From Microplitis mediator (Eukaryota; Arthropoda; Insecta; Hymenoptera; Braconidae), in the NCBI RefSeq assembly GCF_029852145.1, contig NC_079971.1:11823697-11887696 (forward strand): a stretch of 64,000 nucleotides of DNA, written 5' to 3'. This document shows, one piece after another, positions 12,329-24,601 of this stretch. Every line of letters starts with the position of its first letter. Positions within the stretch are counted from its first letter, which is position 1. A program made the position numbers and the translations under genes. The notes under the pieces are model-generated. The model was not told the DNA's origin, did not search any database, and was given only the letters and a program-made list of their open reading frames with translations.

Positions 12329-13128
12329 TATGGGGCATTCCATGTCAGATCGGTTACTTTGGAACTCGACCCCTCTAGATTTGGCTGAAAATTTCTTCTC
12401 CATTTCGACCCTATCAAAATCTTTTCTCATAATTCTTTTAATTTTTTTACCCAACTAAAAAAAAGTTATGAATTTTGAAAAAACAGATTTTTTTATAGCT
12501 CTAACTTTTCCAAAATTTGACTGACTGAAGCGTTCTTAGCTTCCCGCTAAGAAAATTGGAAATTTTCAAAAATTTGGGAAGTTATTGGTTTTGGTCCGAT
12601 TTTCGAAAATCGAATTGCTATCATATCTGAACGTTTTGAGGTTCTAGGAAGCTATTCTGACTAATTTTAAGATGATGTCCGAATGTATGTATGTGTGTAT
12701 GTACGGACGTACGTATGTAAATATCTGTAACTTTTGAACGGATATACCGATTTTGATCGTCTAGGTGTCATTCAACGCGGCTTGTTAATACCTAAAAGCT
12801 GTGATAAATTGAGCTAGATCGGTAGGGTACGTTCGGAGATATTCCAAAAATACAATTTTTTCAAAAATGTTTTTTTTGGATAACTTTAAATGTGCTCGGT
12901 TGATTGATTCTAAAATCTAATCTGCTCTAAAACTTCATAAGCCGCGTCGAATGCCACCTCAACCATCAAAATCGGTACATTTGATCAAGAGGAACCGTTA
13001 ACTCATTTTTTTATGGTTAAAATTATAAGAAATGTTTTGAATAGGGTAGAAAAAGAAAAAACATATTCAGCCAAATCTAAAGTGGTCGGATTTGAAAGGG
13101 ATCGATTTGGCATGGAATGCCCTGGATA
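12329..13128. mobile_element. TA-flanked TIR element, TATGGGGCATTCC family
   Basis: The inverted ends are TATGGGGCATTCCATG and CATGGAATGCCCTGGATA, flanked by TA. The same ends bound the long hairpin at 60138-61644. Inside is sequence shared with the elements at 20711-21993 and 46520-47366, including the TTCCCGCTAAGAAAATTGG block and, at the equivalent place, an imperfect TGTATG array (about 12683-12717). No transposase frame is seen. A TA duplication points to a Tc1/mariner-like origin. Confidence 0.6.
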
Positions 13129-13436
13129 TATAAGCAAAATATCGGAGATTGACTCACTGACTCACCCTTCACGAGATCTCCGAAACCATAGGTCGACCAT
13201 CGGCCTGAAATTTGGCTTACATTATCCTTTCTCAACGTAGACACTCACTAAGAACGGACTTCTAGAAATTCCTATACAAAGTTTACGTTTTGGCTATTCA
13301 CCAAATCCTCTCTTCTCATTGTCCAACTACTAAACGCCCTTCTCTGATTGGCTACTACCATATGACGTAGCAGCCGTTGTCATAGCAAAATAAAAAATAC
13401 TGAAGAACTAAAAAAATCGATAGAGTAATTTTTTTT

Positions 13437-13535
13437 TTGCACGCCTCGGATACGATAGCAGAGGAGGTTGTGCTCTATATCGACTCATTACGAAAACCGG
13501 ATTTTCTTACCTTCAATCATTTCTACTAATTTTAT
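13437..13535 (+). repeat. Dispersed repeat, copy 1
   Basis: Matches 16244-16340 over about 95 bp: both contain the gttgtgctctata and ttttcttaccttcaatcatt blocks in the same order. Function unknown. Confidence 0.6.
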
Positions 13536-14242
13536 AAATCACCTCTATGGAAAAAAATGCACGTCAATGTTTAGAGAAAATTCTAAAGAATAATTTGGAT
13601 AAAATTAAAAATTTTATTTAGCTACAATATAGAAAAAAATTATTTAGAATGAGACTTGTTGGACATCAATTGGGATGTCCTTGTGTGAGCAAGATTTTTC
13701 TCGAAAAACTCAATTAATCAGTTCATTTTTTTTTTCAATCGCTTTAAATTTTAGTAGAGTAGAAGCCTTTTGAATATCACTACTGTAGCTCTTCTCACTC
13801 AGTTATTATCAATTTACAACTGAAAACTGATTATGATTACAAATGTGTTACGTCAAAATAACACATATTAAGAGTAGCGCTCCTGTTCAGCCTTCGCCGA
13901 GCGAAATAACTGGGACGGAGCTATAAGGATGACTATTTATTGAAAATTAATTAAAAATAGAAAATAAAAATGCTTCGTTGTCTAAGAAATAAATTAAAAT
14001 ATCAGAAATTAAGTAAAATAAAGTTTAATTAATTAAGTAAAATGATAAAAGCATAATTAAAATAACTTCCAACTTTATTTAAATCAACGCAATTATTCAA
14101 AAATTATTACAAAACAATATTAAATTTGAATTAGACAATGAAATGCGGTTTACAATCATTAATATTTTATGAAATGATTTAGCTTTCGATTACACTTGTT
14201 ATTTAATTTATTTTAAAATAATCAATTTATTATTAATTATTT

Positions 14243-14317
14243 ATGCTGGCAATGGCCTATCGAACAAGGTACTTGCTTACCAAAGCGTAGGACCAGGTTC
14301 GATCCCGGCATGCACCA
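14243..14317 (+). other. tRNA-like SINE head (not a functional tRNA)
   Basis: A B-box-like GGTTCGATCCCGG lies 45-50 bp downstream of an A-box-like GGCAATGGCCTA, and the 3' end reads GCACCA. Acceptor and T stems are mismatched, so it does not fold as a real tRNA. It probably is the Pol III promoter region of an old tRNA-derived SINE. Confidence 0.45.
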
Positions 14318-14360
14318 ATGAATTTTATTTTCACAATACTATTTATGTGCATTATATTGT

Positions 14361-15190
14361 CAGCTCCCTGGTGGTGGAATACCGAAAATTTTTCGACCGA
14401 ATTGAAGTGGCGCCGATTTCATTACAAAATGATAGCGGAACACAAAAACTCGATCGAATCTGCAGGGCTCTGCTGCTTCTATGACTAGGCTAGCGGGTGG
14501 GGCTTCTAATCAAAGAAGAACACCTGTATTGGCCGAGCATAGGTGGCGGCAGAGGCCCATAAACAGTCGCAGAACCTCTAGCTTTGGTGTAAGCCAACGT
14601 GTCAAAGCAGTGATAGAGGGAGTCCTCCACCACCAACGTTGCCCTTGGATAACAGGCATCCTCCATTGTATAAGTGCCTTATCCTACACAGTGGGCTCTG
14701 AAGGATGGACCATAATAACACCCACATTAACTTCTTAGGAGACATAATTTCGGATGACAAGACCCCCCGATGACAAGGACACGACGTATGATGGCCACGG
14801 TAGCTGAAGGCTAGGACTCATAGTGACGGGAGAACGACGGTGGGCTTAGCTAACGCCAGGTCCCGGTTCTTCTTGAACTAGTGGGGACTGCTGACAGCAG
14901 CTGTGTCCCGCGACGTGTTTCCTTGGACTCGGGGCGGGGAATCACCGAAATAAAAACTATGTCTCCTCCACCTATAAACTCACAAACAATAGTATCTACA
15001 GTAGTCAAATTATAAATAGTTGTTGGAAGAACAGTGGGCTTAGCAAGTTCGTTGTTAGGTGGACTGGCAATAAAGCAAGGCCTAATAACAATGATCACCA
15101 GGACCGCGATCCTTTCCGATAACTATAAAATTGTCCTTACTGGACCCGGGTACAATGGCTAACATAAGCTGAGTGCCCGGTCAAACCAAC
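14361..15190. other. GC-richer repeat body of unknown type
   Basis: Clearly richer in GC than both flanks; it ends with gtgcccggtcaaacc followed by a short ctaaatcctatcctatt tail, which resembles the tail of some RTE-like LINEs/SINEs. Frames at 14481-14738 (+) and 14850-15098 (-) match no family I recognise. Confidence 0.35.
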
Positions 15191-16243
15191 TAAATCCTAT
15201 CCTATTAATTATTTATTTAATTAAATTGTTACCTTGATTTATTTGATGATGATTATTATTATCAACAATTATTTATTTGATTTATTATTTATTATTCTAT
15301 CTTCTTAACCCTCGATAATTGACGGAATCTTATTAATATGAATTTTATTTATTAAATGAATTATATTTAAATAATTCAAATTGAATTTGATAATCGATGG
15401 AATATTTATCAAAATTATTTATTAATTTAATGAATTATTTCTTTTGAATAATTCAAAAATTATAATTAAAAAACTTCTGAATTGTATTTTGATAATTCAG
15501 TTTATAAACATTTAAATCACCATTATTAATGATTTAATAAAATTAAGGACTTTGCCTTTAAACAATTAAAATTTCGTCTATGACGAATGAGCTCACTTAG
15601 GAAACTGAAATCTTTTTCAATTACCAGAAGAGCTGTTACCAGGTAGTAACATCTCTTCCAATAATTATTTAATTATACCAATTATTTTATTGGTCATAAT
15701 TGAATCAATATTTTTTTATAATTATGATTAAATATACATGTATTTATAAATTTTTTTCATCATTTCATTATTTCTTTTATCATTTATTTATTAAAAATTT
15801 CAATATTTATTATTAATTATAAAATATATTAATTTCAATTTATATTCAAATTTATTTTTAAATATTTAACTGTTTTCATTTTCATACTTATTCATTACTA
15901 TTTAATAATAATTTTTTACAAATAAAAATAATTTGAATTTAAATCCAAATTTAAAAATCATCAGCCGTAATAATGGCTGGAAGTCAATTGCTAATTAATT
16001 AATTCATGCATAGCCAGATGGCATACTATATACAATTTTTTAATAAGTTGATTGACAGTAAGAATACGACGTGATGACGTCACACTAATTCTAAATCCGC
16101 GATTTTTTCCCCACATGTATAAGTAGGCATAAAGTTTGATTACTATTTTCATCATGAGATATGTTTATTATCAACCTTTGCCTATATTATAAGATTCCAC
16201 TTAACCATGAGACATTTTTTTTTTTATTCAAATTTGACTCGGA
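15191..16243. other. AT-rich spacer, no gene seen
   Basis: Very AT-rich DNA with no protein-like frame, upstream of the receptor exon; probably intronic. Confidence 0.6.
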
Positions 16244-16340
16244 ATATTGCACGCTTCGGACGCAATAGCGGGAGAAGTTGTGCTCTATAATCGACTCGGC
16301 GCGAAAATCGTATTTTCTTACCTTCAATCATTTCTGCTAA
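16244..16340 (+). repeat. Dispersed repeat, copy 2
   Basis: Partner of 13437-13535; sits about 220 bp upstream of the receptor exon. Confidence 0.6.
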
Positions 16341-16559
16341 TTTTTGACAACTTGCCATATCGACGGATTTTTACTATTTTGATGGCATCAAACTTTACAA
16401 GAACTGATTAAAAAATTAGTCTTTCAATTAAGTTACAATAGTATATTCAAGTTTAATAAATTTTATGACCAATTTATTCTATATCGATAGACTGGCATTA
16501 GTATGATCATTTACTATTATTATTCGCAATGTATTCCAGATTAATTTTACATTTTACAG

Positions 16560-16743
16560 AATGGGAAATGGAATGGCCTAATTGCTGACATAGTCAATCG
16601 CAAAACCGATATGATATTAACATCACTAACTATAAATGCGGAAAGAGAAGCAGCAGTTGATTTTACTGAGCCATTTATGGAAACTGGAATTGCTATAGTT
16701 GTATCAAAGAGAACTGGTATTATTTCACCAACAGCTTTCTTAG
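16560..16743 (+). CDS. Nmdar2: NMDA-type glutamate receptor subunit 2, one exon (S1 domain)
   Basis: This exon is bounded by a pyrimidine-rich acceptor (ttttacag, 16552-16559) and a donor (GTGAGT at 16744). It reads 61 codons without a stop: NGKWNGLIADIVNRK, then TDMILTSLTINAERE and VDFTEPFMETGIAIVV, ending in KRTGIISPTAFL with a split codon. The order WNGLIADIV, LTINAERE, VDFTEPF is the signature of the S1 half of the ligand-binding domain in ionotropic glutamate receptors. The TGIAIVV and KRTGIISPTAF run just before the first membrane segment is the GluN2 type as in insect Nmdar2. The channel binds glutamate in synaptic membranes. No other exon of the gene was found here, so introns on both sides are long and hold the transposons. 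The frame continuing past 16743 to 16892 is intron read-through. Confidence 0.88.
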
Positions 16744-17505
16744 GTGAGTTGCTAATTATTTTAGTAATGATAATTCAATTAATGATGAAATTCAATTTAA
16801 TGATAAAGAGTATACATAAATTCGTTGAGAATCGAGTGTCGACTTTACATGGCATTAGAGTTAAAAGCATGACATTAAGAGTTAAAAGTTAACTTTAAGG
16901 TGTCATTCGTTTTATTGTAAGTGCTTTAGGAACATTGATCAGCTTCATTAGCTCATAATGTTTGTTGAATGCTAACAAATACAAATGGAGCGTTATAAGC
17001 ACAAATTTGTAGCGGAGAGAAATAAATTATATTTTCACTGGATGTCGTAATTTTCCACGGCTGGTTGGACACTCGAAGATTAAATTCCAGTGAGTGCAAA
17101 AATCACTTTTTCGACATATGACATCGGTATAGAGACACAGTTGACTCGCGCCGCCACGTTCACTTATTTATATATAGGCATAGAAAATATGAAAGAGTTA
17201 TATGTAAAGTTTACAGATAGACATTTACGATAGACACACCTAACTGAGGAGTCTCAGCTATCGTATACTTAGACGAAACGCCTCTCATCCCACAAAAACC
17301 TCTTTCCATCTCTCCTCTTCTCATCATCACTCACAACGTTGCACTCTTTGGTATGAAGTGACTTAGGCAGTGATTGTTTCAATCTAATCCTAAAGAGTCG
17401 TCGTTACATATTAAGTTAGGGTGTACCATTTTGAGGCAACTTTCTTTTCTTCAACAAAAAAAAAAACAGGCTGAAAACTTGCAGGAAGGTAAGAAAAGAA
17501 GCCCG
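16744..17505. other. Intronic DNA, no gene seen
   Basis: AT-rich; includes a ggtgtaccattttgaggcaac block near 17421 that may belong to the adjoining inverted-repeat element. Confidence 0.5.
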
Positions 17506-18360
17506 TTCAAAGCGGAGCTCTTAATATTAATATTTAGAGGTGCCTATTTCTAATTTTCCATTTCCCGTTTAAATAACATGGAAAAAAAAATTGTTTTCTA
17601 TTTTTTTATTTTTCTAGGTCGGCATTTGCACCTCATATGAATGAGTCCATAGCATATTCTTGTAGAAAATTTAACGCTCTACAAAAAAGGTCTCTTATCA
17701 TTTTTTAATTAATTCGTCTATTCGAAATGTATTGGAGCTGGAAGGCAAATCTATCATAAATTTCATAATCTTTTTACTTTTCTCGCAAAAGTATCAGACT
17801 TATCAAAAAATGTCATAGGACCTTTTTTATAGACAATTTCATTCCCTACGAATTATTTGGAACAAAGATCATTTATTTTCCGCATTGGTTTCTAGTTATT
17901 TTCATTTTAATTCCAAGCTCGTAAAAATAATAGTCTTCTTATCTATTCTGAGAAGTTGACATTAAAATGAAAATTACTAGTAAACAATGCGGAAATTGAA
18001 TAATCTTCATTTAAATGATTTGTTGTGAATAAAATTGTCTATAAAAATGGTTCTATGACATTTTTGATAAGTCTGATAGTTTTGCTGTAAAGATAAAAAG
18101 ATTTGGAAATTTATTATAGATTTGACCACCAGCTGCACTAAATTTTGAATAGATGTATTTATCAAAAAATAATAAGACCTTTATTGTAGAGCATTAAAGT
18201 CTCTAGAAGAATATGCTGTGGACTTATTTGTATGAGGTGCGAATGCCGAGCTAGAAAAATAAGATCATAAAAAAAATTTTTTCCTATGTTATTTAGATGG
18301 AAAATGGAAAATTGACAATGTGCACATCTAAATATTAATATTACGAACTCCGCTTTAATG
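17506..18360. repeat. Inverted-repeat (hairpin) element, about 425-bp arms
   Basis: The left arm begins about caaagcggagctcttaatatt and the right arm ends about aatattacgaactccgcttt. The arms meet near 17930, where left ggtttctagttattttcattt faces right aaatgaaaattactagt. Both arms carry the ctctacaaaaaaggtct-type motif that also occurs in the hairpin at 44545-45306, so the two are related. Arms differ by scattered substitutions. No coding frame. Confidence 0.7.
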
Positions 18361-18923
18361 GTGAAAGACTAAATCAATTAATCGAATCTATTTTTTTTTC
18401 ATTATAGTGAAAGTTTCTACAAATAGAGTTTCCTGAATTTCACTACTGTAACTATTTTTTATAACTCATGAATTTAGTTATCACTGGTAGAATTTGTTTT
18501 TATTACAAACATACATTTGGAGTTATTTTTGCCCCTGAGACAATAGTTTTGCGCATTTTTACCAACTGCGCACGCTTACCGCACATGACTCTTTAGATAT
18601 ATGCACCAGCAATATAATATATCTGGCCATTATACAAGTTTTGTTGCTAGCAAGATTTTTAAAATCGTGTAACGTTATAAAAATTACAACTTTTCTCCTT
18701 CATTTTATACTTCTAAAAGCCTACGAAACAAGCATTTTTGAATTTTCTGAAATTTTTTTTATTTAGTTATTGAAAATATTAGTTTTAGTAGAAAATTTTA
18801 TGCAAACGTATTTTACATTAAAGTAACAGCTCGTAATTTTTTGAAAGAAATGTGCAGTTTCTAGTCTATTATTATATTTTAATTAAATACTGATGAATTA
18901 TTTTTTCACGAAAAATGTAGTCA
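18361..18923. other. AT-rich spacer between two hairpin elements
   Basis: No gene or recognisable repeat. Confidence 0.5.
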
Positions 18924-20228
18924 CTAAAAAGTGCTTAGCAAATATGTTTTTTTATAAAAAAATGGTCAAAATTCCAGTTTTACGCAAATATTTAACAAAC
19001 TATAGCATATGGACAAAAAAAACCCGTATAAAATTGAAAGAAAAAAAAATGAATAAAATGAGCCCTTATTTAAGTTCCTACGAGCTGTACTTTGTAAATT
19101 ATTTAAATGTTAATTAATTTTCTCGTCTCCTTGATGTTATTTTTAATACATCAGCTGTTCCGACGCCGAAACTTGCCGAAGCGTGACGATGCATAACGAA
19201 GCTGTGCGCGCGCTCGTTCGGGAATTTGAAATTTGAAAAATTACTTTTAATTTTTTAGCTAAAAGATATTTATATTTTGTTTAACGAAAAATTAAATAGT
19301 AATTAAATTTTTACTCCTATAAAAAATAATAAAATGGATCAATTCATAGCTTAAATGTTTTCTAAGAATATTAAAAATTAAAAACATTTTTTTTTTTTCG
19401 TAATTTATTTTAATTTTTATTAAAATCGATTGTCTTATTATAATATCCTAAAATTATAAATAAAAAAATATTTATATATTTTCATTGCAAGTATTTATTC
19501 ATTAATTTACATAATTCTCTTATCTATAACTGACCATTAACTGGAATGAGCATGATAATAAAAATAATGGTAATAACAATTACAAAACAAAAGAATAGCT
19601 GTGCTTAAATAAAAAAAAAATTATTTCCATCAATTCTACAAATTCTTAAGATAAAGTTATATATTATCGAAAATGATCAAGTTTATATATATATTCTTGT
19701 GTCAAGTAAATATTCTTAATAAGAGTATTTTTTTTCTCAGTGTAATAAAAAATAAAATAAATTACGAAAAAAAAAAATATTTTTAGTTTTTAATATTCTT
19801 AGAAAAAATTTCAGCTATAAATTGATCCATTTTATTATTTTTTATAGGAGTAAAAATTTAATTTTTTCGTTAAACAGAATATAAAAATCTTTTAGCCAAA
19901 AAATTAAAAGTAATTTTTCAAATTTCGAATTCCCGAACGAGCGCGCGCGCAGCTTCGTCATGCATCGTCACGCTTCGGCAAGTTTTGGCGTCGGAACAGC
20001 TGATGTGTTAAAAATAACATCAAGTTGACGAGAAAATTAATTAACATTTAAATAATTTACAAACAACAGCTCGTAGGAACTTAAATAAGGGCTCATTTTA
20101 TTCTTTTTTTTCTTTCAATTTTATACGGGTTTTTTTTGTCCATATGCTATAGTTTGTTAAATATTTGCGTAAAACTGGAATTTTGACCATTTTTTTATAA
20201 AAAAACATATTTGCTAAGCACTTTTTTG
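18924..20228. repeat. Inverted-repeat (hairpin) element, about 510-bp arms
   Basis: The left arm starts ctaaaaagtgcttagc; the right arm ends gctaagcacttttttg. Each arm carries a GC-rich island (ccgaagcgtgacgatgca and its mirror) about 250 bp in. The central 19440-19750 is unpaired. The frame at 18893-19117 lies in the left arm and is not protein-like. Confidence 0.75.
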
Positions 20229-20710
20229 TTGGATTTTTTCGGTTGTCGTAGTTTTAGCATATTCTGAATCATTCTGTGCAAAAATTAGCTTGCTAGGAAT
20301 TTTCGCAAGCAAGAGTTACTTTTTAGGCCTAACTCGACTGGACTAAGTGAAATTCACTGCGAATTAGTGAATATGCACTAGGAACTAGCTACAAGTATTA
20401 GTGGTATACTTATAGCCGTTAATATAGTGACTATCCACTAATTTGCAGTGAATTACACTAATTTATTTTTAGAGAAAATACTGATGAAATATGTTTTATA
20501 TCAACTAACATTCAGGCTTGCACTTTTTAATTTTTTAAACTTTTCTATAATTCATATTATTGGTATGTGAGCTTTTATATTATTATATGTGTTAATAGTA
20601 TGTATGTAAATAGCATCAAGGTGAGAATTTCTCATGAAACTATTATCATATTAAGCATATATTATTATTTTTTAACCAATCATCTATCGAGTTGTCGAGA
20701 TACTTGATTA
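20229..20710. other. Spacer with short repeats
   Basis: 20340-20460 has repeated cactaatt/gaattagtg units; nothing else seen. Confidence 0.4.
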
Positions 20711-21993
<1,283 letters not shown>

Positions 21994-21998
21994 CGCCC

Positions 21999-22386
21999 AG
22001 ATTTTTTTTTTTTTTTTTTGTTTCTTGACTGCTTCCTTTCTTTATTTGCTTCCATTGTGCGGCTGTGGCCCGGCTTGTGCTTATACTGTACTGTACCATT
22101 ACGGTGATACCCTACCCTCCACCTTGACTATAGGAGTATAGGGGCAAGGAAAACCACAGAGAAAACCATTGCTAGTACAGTTCGGTTTGGGTGAGGCTCT
22201 AGTGATCGGTAAAATTCCCACTTTAACGATCATTAGATCTTCATCCCGCGCCTAACGGCCAGAGACCTCCGATCGAGCTCAACGCGTGGCTAAGTGGTGA
22301 CCCAGCCAAGTTGCGACCATGCTCGATTCTGCTTAACTTCGATGATCGCCCGAGCTACACGAGAACCAATCGGCTGTCTCTGCCGC
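21999..22386 (-). mobile_element. 5S rRNA-derived SINE
   Basis: On the minus strand the 5' head (about 22386 down to 22282) reads like a decayed 5S rRNA: GGTTCTCG, then GATCATCGAAGTTAAGCAG (box A), TCGAGCATGGT, and ACTTGGCTGGGTCACCAC (box C). Those match the internal Pol III promoter of 5S genes in order and spacing. The body is GC-rich and unknown. The 3' end is a 17-18 base A run (plus T run 22002-22020). The 5S part is truncated and diverged, so this is not a functional rRNA gene but a SINE3-like retroposon. Confidence 0.7.
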
Positions 22387-22390
22387 TTTT

Positions 22391-23326
22391 ATATTTTTAT
22401 ATTTTTTTTGTAAGAACAATACGTAAGCATTCTTAGCATTAGCAGGCCATCGAACTGATTGCACATTATTATCATCTATTTCGACCCAATTTGAATTATC
22501 CTTAATCATAGCAACACAATGAGTGCAATTATATTTTCTTCAGAGTAAAATATTGCACTTCGGACATTATATGTCTTATTGCACAAAGATATTTTAGCCT
22601 GTTGTACTGATTTTATATATCCTTTTTTTTTTAATTATAGTGTTATTTTTTACTTATGATAAATCTAATTTCACTACTACTATCGTTTGCAAGGTATGTC
22701 ATAGAATTTTTGTGTGTGTTTCTTCAATCTTTTTGCAATTGTTACTAAATTTCAAGGTATCGAACCAGTAAATGAAAGATGAACTTAATAATTCTGGTAA
22801 ATTGTATAGTTTTTTCTCATTGGTTATAGAAATACACATCATATTTTTTAGTATTTTGTTCGAATTAATGTAATTACATTTTTTACAACGATCCATACAT
22901 ACTTGCTCTAATTGCACTAAACTTCTAAGATCATGATTATCATTACATATCGTAGTGAATATTGCTACAGGATCAGCCTCTGTATTAGGACAAGCCTGTT
23001 CGTTCACAGACTTTTTTGTGTCACTAGATTTTAAGACATTTTCGTGACTATTGTATAGATTAAATAAATTGTTCAAGTTCTCATTGTTGAACTGATTTTT
23101 TGGATCATGATTTAATGCCGCTCTGAGTATTGTATTTTTAAAGATACACCGTATGATTGAAATTAAGCCACTAGAAATACAATCAGAATTTTTGATACCT
23201 CAGGAATCTAATAACTTTTCACATGATTTTTTTAAAGTTTTTATTACAATATCAACAGAATTTTCGTCAACGCTCCGAATTGAATCGCAATTTTTATGCC
23301 AACGTATACTAGAAACTGAAATAATA
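22391..23326 (-). pseudogene. Ubiquitin-specific-protease-like (C19) protein, broken remnant
   Basis: The minus-strand frame 22699-23391 contains a Cys-rich loop, CMDRCKKCNY, the kind of zinc-ribbon Cys pairs found inside USP finger domains, then KLYNLPELLSSSF. Further downstream (about 22530-22391) another frame reads THCVAMIKDNSNWVEIDDN and AYVLFLQKKYK. This matches the C-terminal USP box: catalytic His in HxVAMI, the WxxxDD pair, then the terminal AYxLFLQKK strand. The catalytic Cys box was not found. A TGA near 23213, other stops near 22697 and a frameshift near 22535 break it, and an LTR abuts it at 23327. USPs remove ubiquitin from proteins; this copy cannot be active. The C-terminal half is the basis of the call. 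Confidence 0.55.
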
Positions 23327-24000
23327 TGTAACGGGTAAAATTGGGTTTGAATTAAAATATACGACGAACAAATAATTAATTGATTTTGCAAACAAATAAC
23401 ATTTACATCGAAGAAAGAGTTAAATCAATTTTAAATGTCGCCAGACTCGGGATTTAGACGAACCAGGATTTGGTTTAAAGAAATTAGTAATCCAGAAAGT
23501 ATGACTAATTCAATCAATAAGAAATTTAATTATTTGAACCATAATTAGTAAAATTAAAGATACAAATTATTAATTAGGGTTGAAAAGGTCCAGGGTTGAA
23601 AAAGGGTTTTTGCAATATAGACAGTTTTTAATAAAACCATAAACAAAAACTTTATTTAAACAAGAAAAAGAAATCGTTTCAAAAAAAAAGAAAACACAGG
23701 TTTAAACAAAATAAAACTAGGATTTTATTCAAATAATTTACATTGGCTTCAAGCCCCGTTCTACTGAATGAGCGATTGAAATATTAGAGTCAATTTCAAT
23801 TTCACCTATTATTTTTCGTATTTCGCCTTATGTTATATTTCTTTCGATTTCTTGAATCTTTTAAAAGATTCATTTGGAATCTTTATCGGTGTTTTTATTT
23901 TTTTCCTTTTGCTTTATCTGCTCGGGACTTAGAATAATTTTCGCTCCGGCGCGCATTCACATACTCACACGGTACACTCGTATAAATTTATATCTCACTA
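23327..24000 (+). repeat. LTR (TGTAACGGGTAAAATTGG family), copy 1; right end uncertain
   Basis: Starts TGTAACGGGTAAAATTGG and matches the sequence at 51228 for over 300 bp, including gtcgccag, ggatttagacgaaccagg and a ttacattggcttgaagccc-like block. The start also resembles the LTR of the gypsy-type element at 7920 on the minus strand, so it is probably a gypsy LTR. No coding region is attached; the end is not resolved. Confidence 0.65.
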
Positions 24001-24595
24001 AATTCATTCATCTTAAACTTATTGGTAAATAAACACAGCCATATTAATACAAAATAAATAATAATATGCTGTTGCAGTAGAAAATAATAGTGTTTATAAT
24101 AAGAAAATAAATCACAATAGTAATTAATATAAACAAACAATAATATAAGTAGTAATAAGAAATTAGTTATAATTAGTCGTAAACAAATTAGAATAGTAAT
24201 AATCGTGAAAACAGTCATACTAATAAGAAGTAGTATTAAGTCAATAGTTATAAGAATAGTAATTACGTAAACCATAAGTATTCATAATAGTATATAAAAA
24301 AAGTAGTTATTTAAGTACAATAGTAGTCATTAGAATAGCACCATAAGAAATAATTATAGAATTTAGTACTAGTTTTAAGAGTAGTAATAGTCATAATACT
24401 AGTTTTAAGTAATTATAGTTATAGCAATATAAGAATTAGTCATAGTAATAACAATAATAATAGTGATAGTATAGTCAAAAAATAGTAATAGCTAAACAAT
24501 AAGTAGTCATAGTAATAAGAAAAAAATTGGCAATAGTAAAATTAGGAAAAGCACATAGTATTGTCTAATTATCACATCCAAAAAAAAAATCACAG
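24001..24595. repeat. Low-complexity AT-rich repeat (agtaatag-like units)
   Basis: Hundreds of bases of degenerate tagtaataa/agtcataa units without a gene. The 95-codon frame at 23988-24275 (-) is a hydrophobic artefact of this repeat. Confidence 0.7.
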
Positions 24596-24601
24596 GTGCC
24601 C

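Noticed and set aside
14243..14317. Functional tRNA gene
   Set aside because: T and acceptor stems do not pair well.
16744..16892. Extension of the receptor exon
   Set aside because: A strong GTGAGT donor at 16744 and loss of receptor-like sequence beyond it.
18893..19117. 74-codon Lys-rich frame
   Set aside because: Left arm of a hairpin element, no conserved motif, AT-driven composition.
22282..22386. Functional 5S rRNA gene
   Set aside because: Truncated and diverged, and followed by a repeat body and poly(A).
23988..24275. Hydrophobic 95-codon frame resembling a membrane protein
   Set aside because: Composition effect of the degenerate agtaata repeat.
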